From: Mesobacillus harenae | GTDB taxonomy: Bacteria; Bacillota; Bacilli; Bacillales; Cytobacillaceae | NCBI RefSeq assembly: GCF_013343715.1 | Contig: NZ_JABUNR010000017.1 | Coordinates: 26,835 to 90,834 of the forward strand | Reading direction: 5' to 3' | Length of the DNA stretch: 64,000 nucleotides | Shown here: in pieces, positions 36,088 through 44,838 of the stretch | Numbering within the stretch: position 1 is the stretch's first letter | Layout of the letters: the number at the start of each line of letters is the position of its first letter | Made by a program: the position numbers and the translations under genes | Notes under the pieces: model-generated | What the model was told of the DNA's origin: nothing | The model's database searches: none | What the model saw: the letters and a program-made list of their open reading frames with translations, nothing else

Positions 36088-36292
36088 TGTAATTGAAGTG
36101 GAAGGCACAGTACTTGAAACTTTGCCCAACGCTATGTTTAAGGTAGAATTAGAGAATGGTCATACAGTGCTAGCTCATGTTTCAGGTAAAATTCGAATGC
36201 ACTTTATTCGTATTCTGCCAGGAGATAAAGTAACAGTTGAGCTTTCTCCATATGATTTGACTCGCGGAAGAATCACATACCGCTTTAAATAA
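36074..36292 (+). CDS. infA: Translation initiation factor IF-1
   Basis: A 72-aa OB-fold factor that blocks the A-site during initiation. ATG at 36074 (MAKDDVIEVEGTVLETLPNA) with AAGGGAG in the upstream gene; the longer in-frame reading from 36035 lies in the KOW gene. RMHFIRILPGDKVTVELSPY and the end LTRGRITYRFK are diagnostic. Confidence 0.98.
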   Translation: MAKDDVIEVEGTVLETLPNAMFKVELENGHTVLAHVSGKIRMHFIRILPGDKVTVELSPYDLTRGRITYRFK

Positions 36293-36296
36293 TTAG

Positions 36297-36440
<144 letters not shown>

Positions 36441-36461
36441 AAACAAGGAGGTGCATTTTAG

Positions 36462-36827
36462 ATGGCACGTATTGCTGGTGTAGATATTCCCCGCGAAAAA
36501 CGCGTAGTAATCGCATTAACATATATTTTTGGAATTGGCAGCCCGACTGCTCAAAAAGTTCTAGCTGAAGCTGGAGTGTCCGAAGATACTCGTGTGCGTG
36601 ATCTTACAGAAGAAGAATTAAACAAAATTCGTGATATTATCGATAAGTTAAAAGTAGAAGGTGACCTTCGTCGTGAAGTTTCCCTTAACATCAAACGTCT
36701 AATGGAAATCGGTTCATTCCGTGGTCTTCGTCACCGTCGCGGCTTGCCTGTTCGCGGTCAAAACACCAAGAACAACGCTCGTACTCGTAAAGGACCTCGT
36801 AAGACAGTAGCTAACAAGAAAAAATAA
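36462..36827 (+). CDS. rpsM: 30S ribosomal protein S13
   Basis: A 121-aa 30S head protein contacting tRNA and L5. MARIAGVDIPREKRVVIALT and the C-terminal RGLPVRGQNTKNNARTRKGP are diagnostic. RBS AAGGAGGTGCATTTTAG. Confidence 0.98.
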   Translation: MARIAGVDIPREKRVVIALTYIFGIGSPTAQKVLAEAGVSEDTRVRDLTEEELNKIRDIIDKLKVEGDLRREVSLNIKRLMEIGSFRGLRHRRGLPVRGQNTKNNARTRKGPRKTVANKKK

Positions 36828-36850
36828 TCGGTAAGGGAGGTAACCAATAA

Positions 36851-37240
36851 ATGGCTCGTAAAACTAATACACGTAAACGCCGTGTCAAAAAGAATATTGA
36901 AGCGGGTATTGCTCATATTCGTTCAACGTTTAACAATACTATCGTAACAATTACTGACGTTCATGGTAATGCTATTTCCTGGTCAAGTGCAGGTTCACTT
37001 GGATTCAAAGGATCTCGTAAGTCTACACCATTTGCAGCTCAAATGGCAGCAGAGACAGCAGCTAAAGTTTCTATGGAACATGGCTTAAAAACTCTTGAGG
37101 TAACTGTTAAAGGACCTGGTGCAGGACGTGAAGCTGCTATTCGTGCTCTTCAAGCTGCAGGCCTTGAAGTTACAGCAATTAGAGACGTAACTCCAGTTCC
37201 ACATAACGGCTGCCGCCCGCCAAAACGTCGCCGTGTTTAA
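36851..37240 (+). CDS. rpsK: 30S ribosomal protein S11
   Basis: A 129-aa platform protein. GIAHIRSTFNNTIVTITDVH and DVTPVPHNGCRPPKRRRV are diagnostic. RBS AAGGGAGGTAACCAATAA. Confidence 0.98.
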   Translation: MARKTNTRKRRVKKNIEAGIAHIRSTFNNTIVTITDVHGNAISWSSAGSLGFKGSRKSTPFAAQMAAETAAKVSMEHGLKTLEVTVKGPGAGREAAIRALQAAGLEVTAIRDVTPVPHNGCRPPKRRRV

Positions 37241-37411
37241 TTTTTCTGTATAGAATTTGTATCCATGTCTATAATGGGATATGATACAAATTTTTGATAT
37301 ACGGAAATAATTAGTCCAGTTGTTGTGCACATACGGGAACGTATACATGGGAAAATTTCGGTTAGGTGAGAGCCAGCCGGGGTTTCGACGTTTTGAAGGA
37401 GGGTATATTTG

Positions 37412-38356
37412 ATGATCGAAATAGAAAAACCAAAAATCGAAACGGTTGAGATCAACGATGATGCCAAGTACGGCAAGTTTGTCGTAGAACCGCTTGAGCG
37501 TGGATATGGTACAACTTTGGGTAACTCCTTACGTCGTATCCTATTATCCTCACTCCCAGGTGCAGCTGTCACATCGATCCAAATCGATGGAGTACTTCAT
37601 GAATTCTCAACAATTGAAGGCGTCGTAGAGGATGTTACATCCATTATTTTGAATGTAAAAAAACTGGCATTAAAAATTTACTCTGATGAAGAAAAAACAC
37701 TAGAGATTGACACACAGGGTGAAGGTCCAGTTACAGCCGGTGACATTACTCATGACAGTGATATAGAGATTTTAAATCCTGATCTCCAAATTGCAACTCT
37801 ATCCGGAAAAGGCCAGCTTCGCATGCGCCTTACTGCGAAAAGAGGTCGTGGCTATACACCTGCAGTTCAAAATAAACGGGAAGACCAGCCAATCGGTGTC
37901 ATCCCAATTGATTCAATCTTTACTCCGGTATCACGTGTATCCTACCAGGTTGAAAATACACGGGTTGGTCAAATGACTAACTATGATAAACTAACTTTTG
38001 ATGTTTGGACTGACGGAAGCACAGGACCGAAAGAAGCGATTGCTTTAGGAGCGAAAGTTCTAACAGAGCACTTGAATATTTTTGTCGGGCTTACGGACGA
38101 GGCTCAAAATGCAGAGATCATGGTAGAAAAAGAAGAAGATCAAAAAGAAAAAGTTCTTGAAATGACGATTGAAGAACTAGATCTTTCTGTTCGTTCATAT
38201 AACTGCCTAAAGCGTGCTGGTATCAACACCGTTCAAGAGCTTGCTCATAAGACGGAAGAAGATATGATGAAGGTTCGCAATTTAGGACGCAAATCTCTTG
38301 AAGAGGTTAAAGCAAAACTAGAAGAGCTAGGCTTAGGCTTACGTAAAGATGACTAG
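37412..38356 (+). CDS. rpoA: DNA-directed RNA polymerase subunit alpha
   Basis: Assembly scaffold of RNA polymerase; 314 aa. ATG at 37412 (MIEIEKPKIETVEINDDAKY) after GAAGGAGGGTATATTTG; the preceding in-frame TTG is too close to the RBS. N-terminal domain: GYGTTLGNSLRRILLSSLPG. C-terminal domain for UP elements and activators: RSYNCLKRAGINTVQELAHK and VRNLGRKSLEEVKAKLEELG. A 172-nt gap separates it from rpsK and may hold extra control. Confidence 0.99.
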   Translation: MIEIEKPKIETVEINDDAKYGKFVVEPLERGYGTTLGNSLRRILLSSLPGAAVTSIQIDGVLHEFSTIEGVVEDVTSIILNVKKLALKIYSDEEKTLEIDTQGEGPVTAGDITHDSDIEILNPDLQIATLSGKGQLRMRLTAKRGRGYTPAVQNKREDQPIGVIPIDSIFTPVSRVSYQVENTRVGQMTNYDKLTFDVWTDGSTGPKEAIALGAKVLTEHLNIFVGLTDEAQNAEIMVEKEEDQKEKVLEMTIEELDLSVRSYNCLKRAGINTVQELAHKTEEDMMKVRNLGRKSLEEVKAKLEELGLGLRKDD

Positions 38357-38375
38357 TTAACTATTGCTTAACTAG
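38353..38375 (+). other. Inverted repeat at the rpoA stop
   Basis: CTAGTTAA-ctattgc-TTAACTAG, a perfect 8-bp stem that includes the rpoA stop codon, followed by GCATTTTAC. A weak terminator or mRNA-end stabiliser between rpoA and rplQ. Confidence 0.4.
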
Positions 38376-38435
38376 GCATTTTACTGTCAGCTTCTTGCAG
38401 CTAAAAGAGGACTTCAACAAAGGAGGGAAACACTC

Positions 38436-38798
38436 ATGGGATACAGAAAGTTAGGACGTACAAGTGCCCAACGCAAAGCTATGCTGCGTGACTTAACAAC
38501 AGACCTGATCATCAATGAGAGAATCGAAACAACTGAAACTCGTGCGAAAGAGCTTCGTTCCGTTGTAGAAAAAATGATCACATTGGGAAAACGCGGTGAT
38601 TTACATGCTCGCCGTCAGGCTGCTGCTTGGGTTCGTAATGAAGTAGCTAATGCTGAAACAAACCAAGATGCTTTACAAAAGTTATTTGCTGATATCGCTC
38701 CACGTTACCAAGAGCGCCAAGGTGGATACACTCGAATTATGAAACTTGGACCACGCCGCGGTGACGGTGCACCAATGGTCATCATCGAGCTAGTTTAA
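38436..38798 (+). CDS. rplQ: 50S ribosomal protein L17
   Basis: A 120-aa tunnel-exit protein. MGYRKLGRTSAQRKAMLRDL is diagnostic and the end GDGAPMVIIELV is standard. RBS AAAGGAGGGAAACACTC. Last gene of the superoperon, followed by a terminator. Confidence 0.98.
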   Translation: MGYRKLGRTSAQRKAMLRDLTTDLIINERIETTETRAKELRSVVEKMITLGKRGDLHARRQAAAWVRNEVANAETNQDALQKLFADIAPRYQERQGGYTRIMKLGPRRGDGAPMVIIELV

Positions 38799-38816
38799 TA
38801 ACCTTAAACACTCAAC

Positions 38817-38862
38817 AAGGGCGATGGACAGTTTTATACAAACTTGTTTCATCGCCCTTTTT
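38817..38862 (+). terminator. Intrinsic terminator of the S10-spc-alpha superoperon
   Basis: Stem AAGGGCGATG / CATCGCCCTT with a 23-nt loop, then TTTTT. The 355 bp between this and ecfA1 contain no gene I can support, only the hairpin described next. Confidence 0.88.
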
Positions 38863-39082
38863 AAAAAAATTTTTTAATACTAAAGTACCAGTACCAAGCC
38901 AAAGCGAGCGTTACGATGAGCATACAACTTTATCTTGGAAATGCATGTTCTATTAGGCAGGTTCCTTATGCGTCTGCTCAAATAGTTCCTTCCTAAGATG
39001 AAGCTTCTAACTATCATCTCTGGACCTCAGCGATTATCGTTATTACAGCGGTCTTCGCGCGCATATCTGGTATGTCTCGTCT

Positions 39083-39160
39083 AGCTCATGCACTTCCTCC
39101 CACTCCGTAAGGACAGATTTTTCGCGGGTCTCCCGCATGGAGGAGGTGCAGGCTTTTTTT
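39083..39160 (+). promoter_or_regulatory. Long terminator-type hairpin in the ecfA1 leader
   Basis: AGC-tca-TGCACTTCCTCC (39083-39100) can pair with GGAGGAGGTGCA-g-GCT (39139-39154, one G-T pair), enclosing a second hairpin GCGGG-tct-CCCGC (39124-39136), and is followed by seven T. It ends 63 bp before the ecfA1 start codon. The shape is that of a leader terminator, so transcription of the ECF genes could be attenuated. The upstream 220 nt show no riboswitch or T-box I recognise. Confidence 0.5.
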
Positions 39161-39223
39161 ATTATTGAAGAATTAACTGGTTTAAACATCGGATGTCTAG
39201 AGTCGAGCAGAGAGGAGATCTTC

Positions 39224-40063
39224 ATGAATAAAGCACTTGTCAGCATTAATAACGTAAAATATAAGTATCCAGGCCAGGAAGTCTATGCATTATCAAATAT
39301 TTCTTTTGATATTTTTGAAGGAGAATGGCTGGCGATTGTGGGGCACAACGGGTCAGGGAAATCTACTTTGGCAAAGCTGTTAAATGGCCTTCAGTTTCCT
39401 GAAGAAGGTACTATATTCGTAGATGATCTCAAGCTCAATGAAGATACAGTATGGGATGTTCGGAAAAAAATCGGCATGGTCTTTCAAAATCCTGATAATC
39501 AATTTGTTGGGACAACAGTAAAGGATGATGTGGCTTTTGGTTTAGAAAATCACGGCATACCAAGAGAGACAATGGTCGAGCGTGTAGAAGATTCTTTAAA
39601 AAAAGTAAAAATGGAATCCTTTCTGGATCAAGAGCCGCACCATCTGTCCGGAGGGCAAAAACAACGAGTTGCCATTGCTGGAATATTAGCGTTGCGCCCT
39701 GATATTATCATATTGGATGAGGCTACCTCTATGCTTGACCCTCGCGGAAGAGAAGAAGTACTAGAAACAGTGCGTAAGCTAAAAAATGAAGCGAGAATCA
39801 CGGTAATATCTATTACACATGATCTTGAGGAGGCCGCGAAGGCGGACCGTATCATTGTCATGAATAAGGGTGAACTGTTCCGCGAAGGCATACCAGAGGA
39901 AATTTTTCAAATGGAAGAGGAACTTATCAAGCTTGGCCTTGACATACCGTTTCCCGTTAAAATGAATAAGCAGCTCAGACAAAGGGGGATTCAAGTGTCG
40001 AAGCATTATTTAACCGAAGAAGAGTTGGTGGCTGAGTTATGGACATCTTACTTAAAGACGTAG
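39224..40063 (+). CDS. ecfA1: ECF transporter ATPase A1 (energy-coupling factor)
   Basis: ATP-binding subunit of the shared energy module that drives vitamin and metal uptake with exchangeable S components; 279 aa. Start ATG at 39224 (MNKALVSINNVKYKYPGQEV) after AGAGGAGATCTTC; the longer in-frame reading begins in the leader terminator and is rejected. Walker A GHNGSGKSTLAKLLNG, signature LSGGQKQRVAIAG, Walker B IIILDEATSMLDP. Its end overlaps ecfA2 by 25 bases. Confidence 0.96.
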   Translation: MNKALVSINNVKYKYPGQEVYALSNISFDIFEGEWLAIVGHNGSGKSTLAKLLNGLQFPEEGTIFVDDLKLNEDTVWDVRKKIGMVFQNPDNQFVGTTVKDDVAFGLENHGIPRETMVERVEDSLKKVKMESFLDQEPHHLSGGQKQRVAIAGILALRPDIIILDEATSMLDPRGREEVLETVRKLKNEARITVISITHDLEEAAKADRIIVMNKGELFREGIPEEIFQMEEELIKLGLDIPFPVKMNKQLRQRGIQVSKHYLTEEELVAELWTSYLKT

Positions 40064-40905
40064 AATATCGTTACCAGGCAAATACCCCATTTGAGAGGCT
40101 CGCAATAACAGATGTTACCATTGATATCCCGGCGGGGACCTATATGGCTTTAATTGGGCATACCGGTTCTGGCAAATCAACGGTTTTGCAGCATTTAAAT
40201 GCTTTGCTGAAACCAACGAGTGGTACTGTTAAAATAGGTGACCGAGAAATTATCGCCAACCGCAAGGAAAAAAATTTAAAATCAATCCGGCAAAAAGTCG
40301 GCATCGTATTTCAGTTTCCAGAGCATCAGTTATTTGAAGAGACAGTGGAAAAGGATATATGTTTTGGTCCGATGAATTTCGGTGTGTCTGAAGCTGTCTC
40401 GAAGGAACGTGCCAAGGCTTGTATTCAGCAAGTTGGCTTAACAGAAGATATTCTGCAGAAGTCACCATTTGAGCTGTCAGGCGGCCAAATGAGGCGTGTG
40501 GCTATTGCGGGTGTTTTGGCAATGGAACCAAGTGTACTTGTGTTAGATGAACCAACCGCCGGGCTTGATCCAAGAGGCCGAAAAGAAATTATGGATATGT
40601 TTTATAATCTGCATAAGGAACGAAATCTTTCCACGGTGCTTGTAACCCATAGCATGGAGGATGCATCCCAGTATGCTGACCAAATTCTTGTTATGCACCG
40701 GGGACAAGTGCTGAAGAGAGGAACAGCTGAGGAAATCTTTTCTGAACCTAAAGATTTAATAGAGTTAGGTCTAGATGTTCCTGAAGTAGTCCGTTTCCAA
40801 TTGAAGTTTGAAAATACCTTCCAGACAAAGTTTAAAAAGATCTGCTTAACCACTGAACAAATTACTGATGAAGTGGCAGCCTTTCTAAAAGGGAGGGATT
40901 CATAA
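40039..40905 (+). CDS. ecfA2: ECF transporter ATPase A2
   Basis: Second ATPase of the ECF module, 288 aa. Walker A GHTGSGKSTVLQHLNALLKP, Q-loop VFQFPEHQLFEETV, signature LSGGQMRRVAIAGVLAMEPS, Walker B VLVLDEPTAGLDP. ATG overlaps ecfA1, and its stop overlaps the ecfT start (TAATG), so the three are tightly coupled. Confidence 0.97.
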   Translation: MDILLKDVEYRYQANTPFERLAITDVTIDIPAGTYMALIGHTGSGKSTVLQHLNALLKPTSGTVKIGDREIIANRKEKNLKSIRQKVGIVFQFPEHQLFEETVEKDICFGPMNFGVSEAVSKERAKACIQQVGLTEDILQKSPFELSGGQMRRVAIAGVLAMEPSVLVLDEPTAGLDPRGRKEIMDMFYNLHKERNLSTVLVTHSMEDASQYADQILVMHRGQVLKRGTAEEIFSEPKDLIELGLDVPEVVRFQLKFENTFQTKFKKICLTTEQITDEVAAFLKGRDS

Positions 40906-41702
40906 TGATGGAGAAAATGATTTTCGGGCGGTATGTTCCCGCTGAATCGGTCATTCATCGAATGGATCCGCGCTCAAAGCTGTTGATCGTCTTTTTGTTT
41001 GTTTGTGTAGTATTTATCGCCAATAATTTTTGGACTTATACTCTTTTAGCAATTTATACATTTGGTATGGTTGGATTCTCTACAATTTCGCCGAGGTTTT
41101 TATACGCTGGATTAAAACCAGTCCTTTGGCTCGTTATATTTACGTTAATTCTCCATGTGTTTTTTACTAAGGAGGGTGAATTAATATTAGACCTTGGGCT
41201 TATTAAGATTTATGAAGAAGGACTTAGGCAGGGGATATTTATTTCCTTGAGGTTTTTTCTACTCATCCTAATGACATCTTTACTAACTCTGACCACCACC
41301 CCTATTGAGATAACAGATGGTTTGGAGAATTTGCTAAATCCATTAAAAAAGATAAAGTTTCCCGTACATGAGCTTGCCCTTATGATGTCGATTTCTTTGA
41401 GATTTATTCCTACTCTAATGCAAGAAACTGATAAAATAATGAAGGCACAAATTGCACGAGGTGTTGAGTTTTCTTCAGGACCAATAAAAGAACGTGTACA
41501 AGCAGTTGTACCTCTTCTAATCCCGCTGTTTATCAGTTCTTTTAAACGGGCAGAGGAACTTGCAATCGCCATGGAGGCTCGCGGATATCGTGGCGGAGAG
41601 GGGCGGACGAAATACAGGCAGCTAAGCTGGACCTCTCGTGACACGGTGATGATAATTGTTTTAGCTCTTATGTCTGTTCTGCTGTTCTTACTAAGGGATT
41701 AA
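40905..41702 (+). CDS. ecfT: ECF transporter transmembrane subunit T
   Basis: Membrane scaffold of the ECF module, 265 aa with about five to six hydrophobic segments. The cytoplasmic coupling helices carry the ARG-type motif in AIAMEARGYRGGEGRTKYRQ, which binds the EcfA dimer. Start MMEKMIFGRYVPAESVIHRM overlaps the ecfA2 stop. Confidence 0.96.
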   Translation: MMEKMIFGRYVPAESVIHRMDPRSKLLIVFLFVCVVFIANNFWTYTLLAIYTFGMVGFSTISPRFLYAGLKPVLWLVIFTLILHVFFTKEGELILDLGLIKIYEEGLRQGIFISLRFFLLILMTSLLTLTTTPIEITDGLENLLNPLKKIKFPVHELALMMSISLRFIPTLMQETDKIMKAQIARGVEFSSGPIKERVQAVVPLLIPLFISSFKRAEELAIAMEARGYRGGEGRTKYRQLSWTSRDTVMIIVLALMSVLLFLLRD

Positions 41703-41714
41703 AGAGGGTATGTT

Positions 41715-42452
41715 ATGCAAAGGTATAAATGTACAATTGCCTATGATGGTTCAGGATTTTCTGGTTATCAAATCCAGCCAAATAAACGGACGGTTCAAAA
41801 CGAGATTGAGGAAGTTCTTGCTAAGATCCATAAAGGTACATCGGTTAAGATAACTGCCTCAGGGCGTACCGACGCTGGAGTTCATGCAAAGGGCCAGGTA
41901 ATTCATTTTGATTCGCCCTTGAAAATTCCTGTTAACAAATGGGAGAATGCGCTAAATTCTATGCTTCCCTCGGACATAGCATTCAACAGAATTGAAAAAG
42001 CCGAAGATGGCTTTCATGCTCGATTTGATGCAGCTGGTAAAGAGTATCGCTATTTTGTATACCCTTCAAAAAAACGTGATCCTTTTACGCGGAATTATGC
42101 TTTTCAATTTCCATACAAGCTTGATTACATCGCCATGAAGGAAGGATTAAAATTTTTGGTGGGCACTCATGATTTTACAAGCTTCTGTTCAGCGAAAACT
42201 GAAGTGGAAGACAGGGTCCGGACTATAAAGGAAATCGAGTTTTTCGAGGAAGACGAAATGTTAGTATTTCGATTTGTCGGCAACGGTTTCTTGTATAATA
42301 TGGTCCGTATCCTTATGGGGACGCTTTTGGAAATTGGCGGGGGCGACCGTGATCCGTTCAGCCTGCCAGAAGTCCTTGAGAAAAAGGACCGAAGGCTGAC
42401 GGGGAAAACGGCGCCTGGACAGGGTCTTTATTTATGGGAGGTATTTTACTAG
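41715..42452 (+). CDS. truA: tRNA pseudouridine synthase A
   Basis: Forms pseudouridine 38-40 in tRNA anticodon arms; 245 aa. The catalytic Asp is in ASGRTDAGVHAKGQVIHFDS; KEYRYFVYPSKKRDPFTRNY and GNGFLYNMVRILMGTLLEIG are further family motifs. It follows ecfT by 12 bp with GAGGGTATGTT as a modest RBS. Confidence 0.97.
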   Translation: MQRYKCTIAYDGSGFSGYQIQPNKRTVQNEIEEVLAKIHKGTSVKITASGRTDAGVHAKGQVIHFDSPLKIPVNKWENALNSMLPSDIAFNRIEKAEDGFHARFDAAGKEYRYFVYPSKKRDPFTRNYAFQFPYKLDYIAMKEGLKFLVGTHDFTSFCSAKTEVEDRVRTIKEIEFFEEDEMLVFRFVGNGFLYNMVRILMGTLLEIGGGDRDPFSLPEVLEKKDRRLTGKTAPGQGLYLWEVFY

Positions 42453-42527
42453 TTCGCTTTTTAAATATCTTTCCGTAATTGTTCTTTAAAATAATTTTCA
42501 AATTCACTATGACAACTAATCCTGGTG

Positions 42528-42556
42528 TTGACAAGATGCCAATAAAGTTATATTAT
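42528..42556 (+). promoter_or_regulatory. Sigma-A promoter of rplM-rpsI
   Basis: Consensus TTGACA, 17-bp spacer, TATTAT, 108 bp before the rplM start, after the end of truA. Confidence 0.85.
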
Positions 42557-42559
42557 ATC

Positions 42560-42655
42560 ATATGGTATGTATTTTAACCCCACGATGAGCCCCGGAAAGC
42601 AACTCGTGCAAAATATATGAAACCAACATCAAAATGGATTTTTATTTTCTAGGAG
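42560..42655 (+). ncRNA. Probable L13 ribosomal leader
   Basis: The 5' UTR of rplM. It holds a hairpin CACGA (42581-42585) / TCGTG (42604-42608) with the loop TGAGCCCCGGAAAGCAAC, followed by an A/T-rich single strand and the RBS. Bacillales rplM genes are known to carry a structured autoregulatory L13 leader (Rfam family), and the position matches; I could not run a covariance search. Confidence 0.55.
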
Positions 42656-42663
42656 GGAAACTC

Positions 42664-43101
42664 ATGCGTACAACGTTTATGGCAAATGCCAATAATATTG
42701 AGCGTAAATGGTACGTAGTTGATGCTGCTGGAATGACTCTTGGACGTCTTTCAAGCGAAGTTGCATCAATCTTACGTGGTAAACATAAACCAACTTTTAC
42801 ACCACATGTGGACACTGGTGACAATGTTATCATTATCAACGCTTCTCAAATCGAATTAACAGGCAACAAGATCAATGACAAGATTTACTACCGTCACACA
42901 AATCACCCAGGCGGATTAAGACAAAGAACAGCTCTTGAAATGCGCACTAACTACCCAACAAAAATGTTAGAGCTTGCAATTAAAGGCATGCTTCCAAAAG
43001 GATCTCTTGGACGCCAAATGTTCAAAAAGTTACATGTATACGCTGGAAATGAGCATCCGCATGAAGCTCAAAAACCTGAAGTTTACGAACTTCGTGGATA
43101 A
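42664..43101 (+). CDS. rplM: 50S ribosomal protein L13
   Basis: A 145-aa early-assembly protein. ATG at 42664 (MRTTFMANANNIERKWYVVD) after AGGAGGGAAACTC; the longer in-frame reading starts in the leader. DNVIIINASQIELTGNKIND and LPKGSLGRQMFKKLHVYAGN are diagnostic. Operon with rpsI. Confidence 0.98.
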   Translation: MRTTFMANANNIERKWYVVDAAGMTLGRLSSEVASILRGKHKPTFTPHVDTGDNVIIINASQIELTGNKINDKIYYRHTNHPGGLRQRTALEMRTNYPTKMLELAIKGMLPKGSLGRQMFKKLHVYAGNEHPHEAQKPEVYELRG

Positions 43102-43121
43102 TTATTAAGGAGGTTATTATC

Positions 43122-43514
43122 TTGGCACAGGTTCAATATATTGGTACTGGTCGTCGTAAGAGCTCCGTTGCTCGTGTTCGTTTAGTACCTGGCGATGGTC
43201 AAATTGTTATCAACGGTCGTGAAATTGAAGATTATATCCCATTCGCAGCTTTACGCGAAGTAGTAAGACAGCCACTAGTAGCAACTGAAACTTTAGGAAG
43301 CTACGATATCCATGTAAACGTATCTGGCGGTGGCTATACAGGCCAAGCTGGCGCAATCCGTCACGGAATTTCCCGTGCATTGCTGCAAGTTGACCCAGAA
43401 TACCGTCCAACACTTAAGCGTGCAGGACTGTTAACTCGTGACGCTCGTATGAAAGAACGTAAAAAATACGGTCTTAAAGGCGCTCGTCGTGCACCTCAGT
43501 TCTCAAAGCGTTAA
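43122..43514 (+). CDS. rpsI: 30S ribosomal protein S9
   Basis: A 130-aa protein whose C-terminal tail (ends RRAPQFSKR) contacts P-site tRNA. TTG start (MAQVQYIGTGRRKSSVARVR) with AAGGAGGTTATTATC. The reading frame is intact to its natural C-terminus, so the element inserted behind it has not altered S9. Confidence 0.98.
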   Translation: MAQVQYIGTGRRKSSVARVRLVPGDGQIVINGREIEDYIPFAALREVVRQPLVATETLGSYDIHVNVSGGGYTGQAGAIRHGISRALLQVDPEYRPTLKRAGLLTRDARMKERKKYGLKGARRAPQFSKR

Positions 43515-43530
43515 TATATCTACGTTTCAA

Positions 43531-43562
43531 GGCTCTCAACCATTTTGGTTGGGGGTCTTTTT
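43531..43562 (+). terminator. Intrinsic terminator after rpsI
   Basis: CTCTCAACC-atttt-GGTTGGGGG (G-T pairs in the lower stem) followed by TCTTTTT. It lies 16 bp after rpsI and upstream of the integrase arm repeats, so it belongs to the host operon or to the left junction. Confidence 0.82.
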
Positions 43563-43578
43563 AATGCCTGAAAAGTGC

Positions 43579-43628
43579 TTTTGACCACATTTTGACCACG
43601 AAAATCTTTTTGACCACATCTGACCACA
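43579..43628. repeat. Left-end direct repeats (integrase arm-type or att sequence)
   Basis: TTTTGACCACATTTTGACCAC at 43579-43599 and TTTTGACCACATCTGACCAC at 43609-43628, that is, four TGACCAC units. The 21-mer recurs with one mismatch at 57819-57839, 14.24 kb away. They lie between rpsI and the integrase stop codon, the usual place for the attachment region of a tyrosine integrase. Confidence 0.7.
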
Positions 43629-43630
43629 CA

Positions 43631-44789
43631 TTATAGCTCAATGTACCTTTGAGATTTTTGTACGGTTTGCTCTTTTAGCGTATCTGTTACGTGTGTATAG
43701 ATGTTCATCGTCATTTGTATATCAGAGTGTTCTAGCCGCTCCTGAACCTCCTTTATACTTGCTCCTGCTTCAAATAACAGGGAAGCATGGGTATGACGTA
43801 AACCATGAATAGTAATTCTGTGAGTCTTGTGTTGCTTAATTACAATATCGAGCTTTTCATTTGGATAAGCTAAGCGGAGAGGAGTACCGTCATCCCTAGT
43901 AAAAACCATTTTATTACCATCAGCGTTATTCACATTAGCTAATTCCGCTTCTATTTGCCGTATACGCCATTGTTTGAGTAAAGATAGGGTTTTAGTATCT
44001 AAACTAATTAAACGCTTAGATTCCTTTGTTTTAGACGTTTGAAAGATAAATTTACCTTTGTTGTGAAAAAGTGTTTTTGTAAAGCGGATGGAACCTGCTT
44101 CAAAGTCTATATCATCCCATGTAAGAGCTAATATTTCACCTTTGCGTGCACCAGTATAAATTAAAAGGTGAAATAGTACATGATCACGAAACGATAATTC
44201 CTGTTTTGTTATTGTTAAGAATTTTTTTATCTCATCCTTTTTCCAGTAATTCCGCTCATCCGCTTCACTTTCGTCATTGATCAATTCCTTTTGGTGTCTA
44301 GGTATACTTACATGCTCTAATGGGTTCTTTTGTATAATATCCATTTTTAAAGCGTATTTGAAAACTTGGTTTGCTTGAATCTTTATATTGTTAACAGATG
44401 TAATTGATTGAGCTATTTCATTAATCATTTTTTGGCAATAAGCTCTTGTTATTTCTTTTATTTTTAATTTACCGAAGCGGGGCAATATATGCTTATTGAA
44501 TTTTGATTCAATAGCTTTCTTTGTGCTCAGCTTAATTGTTTTGGAATGATTCAAAAACCACTGATTGAATACATCATGAAAAGTAAGGTTGTCATTCTTT
44601 ATTGATATACCGCTAGCTATTTCTTGTTCAAGCTTAGCAGCTGCTATTTGAGCTTCTTTTTTGGTTTTAAATCCCCTACGTGTTGTAGTTTGTCTTTTTC
44701 CCGTCTCTGGATTTATTCCAGTGTCCAGTGTCCGTTTTAAATAACCACATTTGGCCTTGTTTCGTTGAATATTTTTGATATGATGCCAT
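43631..44789 (-). pseudogene. Phage/ICE-type tyrosine integrase, frameshifted
   Basis: The intact protein would be about 383 aa. ATG at 44789 (MASYQKYSTKQGQMWLFKTD) has GAGGTGTAAAA as RBS and starts an N-terminal arm-binding domain. A 7-bp tandem duplication (TCCAGTG twice on the plus strand, 44717-44730) shifts the frame and gives a stop after 37 codons. Removing one unit restores the expected GINPETGKRQTTTRRGFKTK. The C-terminal catalytic domain (open to 43631) keeps the Arg (YTGARKGEILAL), Lys (TSKTKESKRL), His-x-x-Arg (HGLRHTHASLL), second His (LEHSDIQ) and Tyr (MNIYTHVT). A start at an internal TTG would give only a truncated enzyme. Confidence 0.88.
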
Positions 44790-44838
44790 TTTTACACCTC
44801 ACATATTTAATTAAATTCAGATATAAAACGAGTCTATA

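Noticed and set aside
39061..39160. T-box riboswitch in front of ecfA1
   Set aside because: No AGGGTGG-type T-box sequence or specifier loop could be found; only the terminator-like hairpin is supported.
39137..39223. N-terminal extension of ecfA1
   Set aside because: Would start inside the leader terminator; the ATG at 39224 has a good RBS and matches the usual EcfA1 N-terminus.
39043..39246. 67-codon minus-strand frame in the ecfA1 leader
   Set aside because: Part of it looks protein-like, but there is no RBS and it overlaps the terminator hairpin and ecfA1 start; left as non-coding.
41210..41644. 144-codon open frame opposite ecfT
   Set aside because: Antisense shadow of a clear ecfT gene with no RBS or domain.
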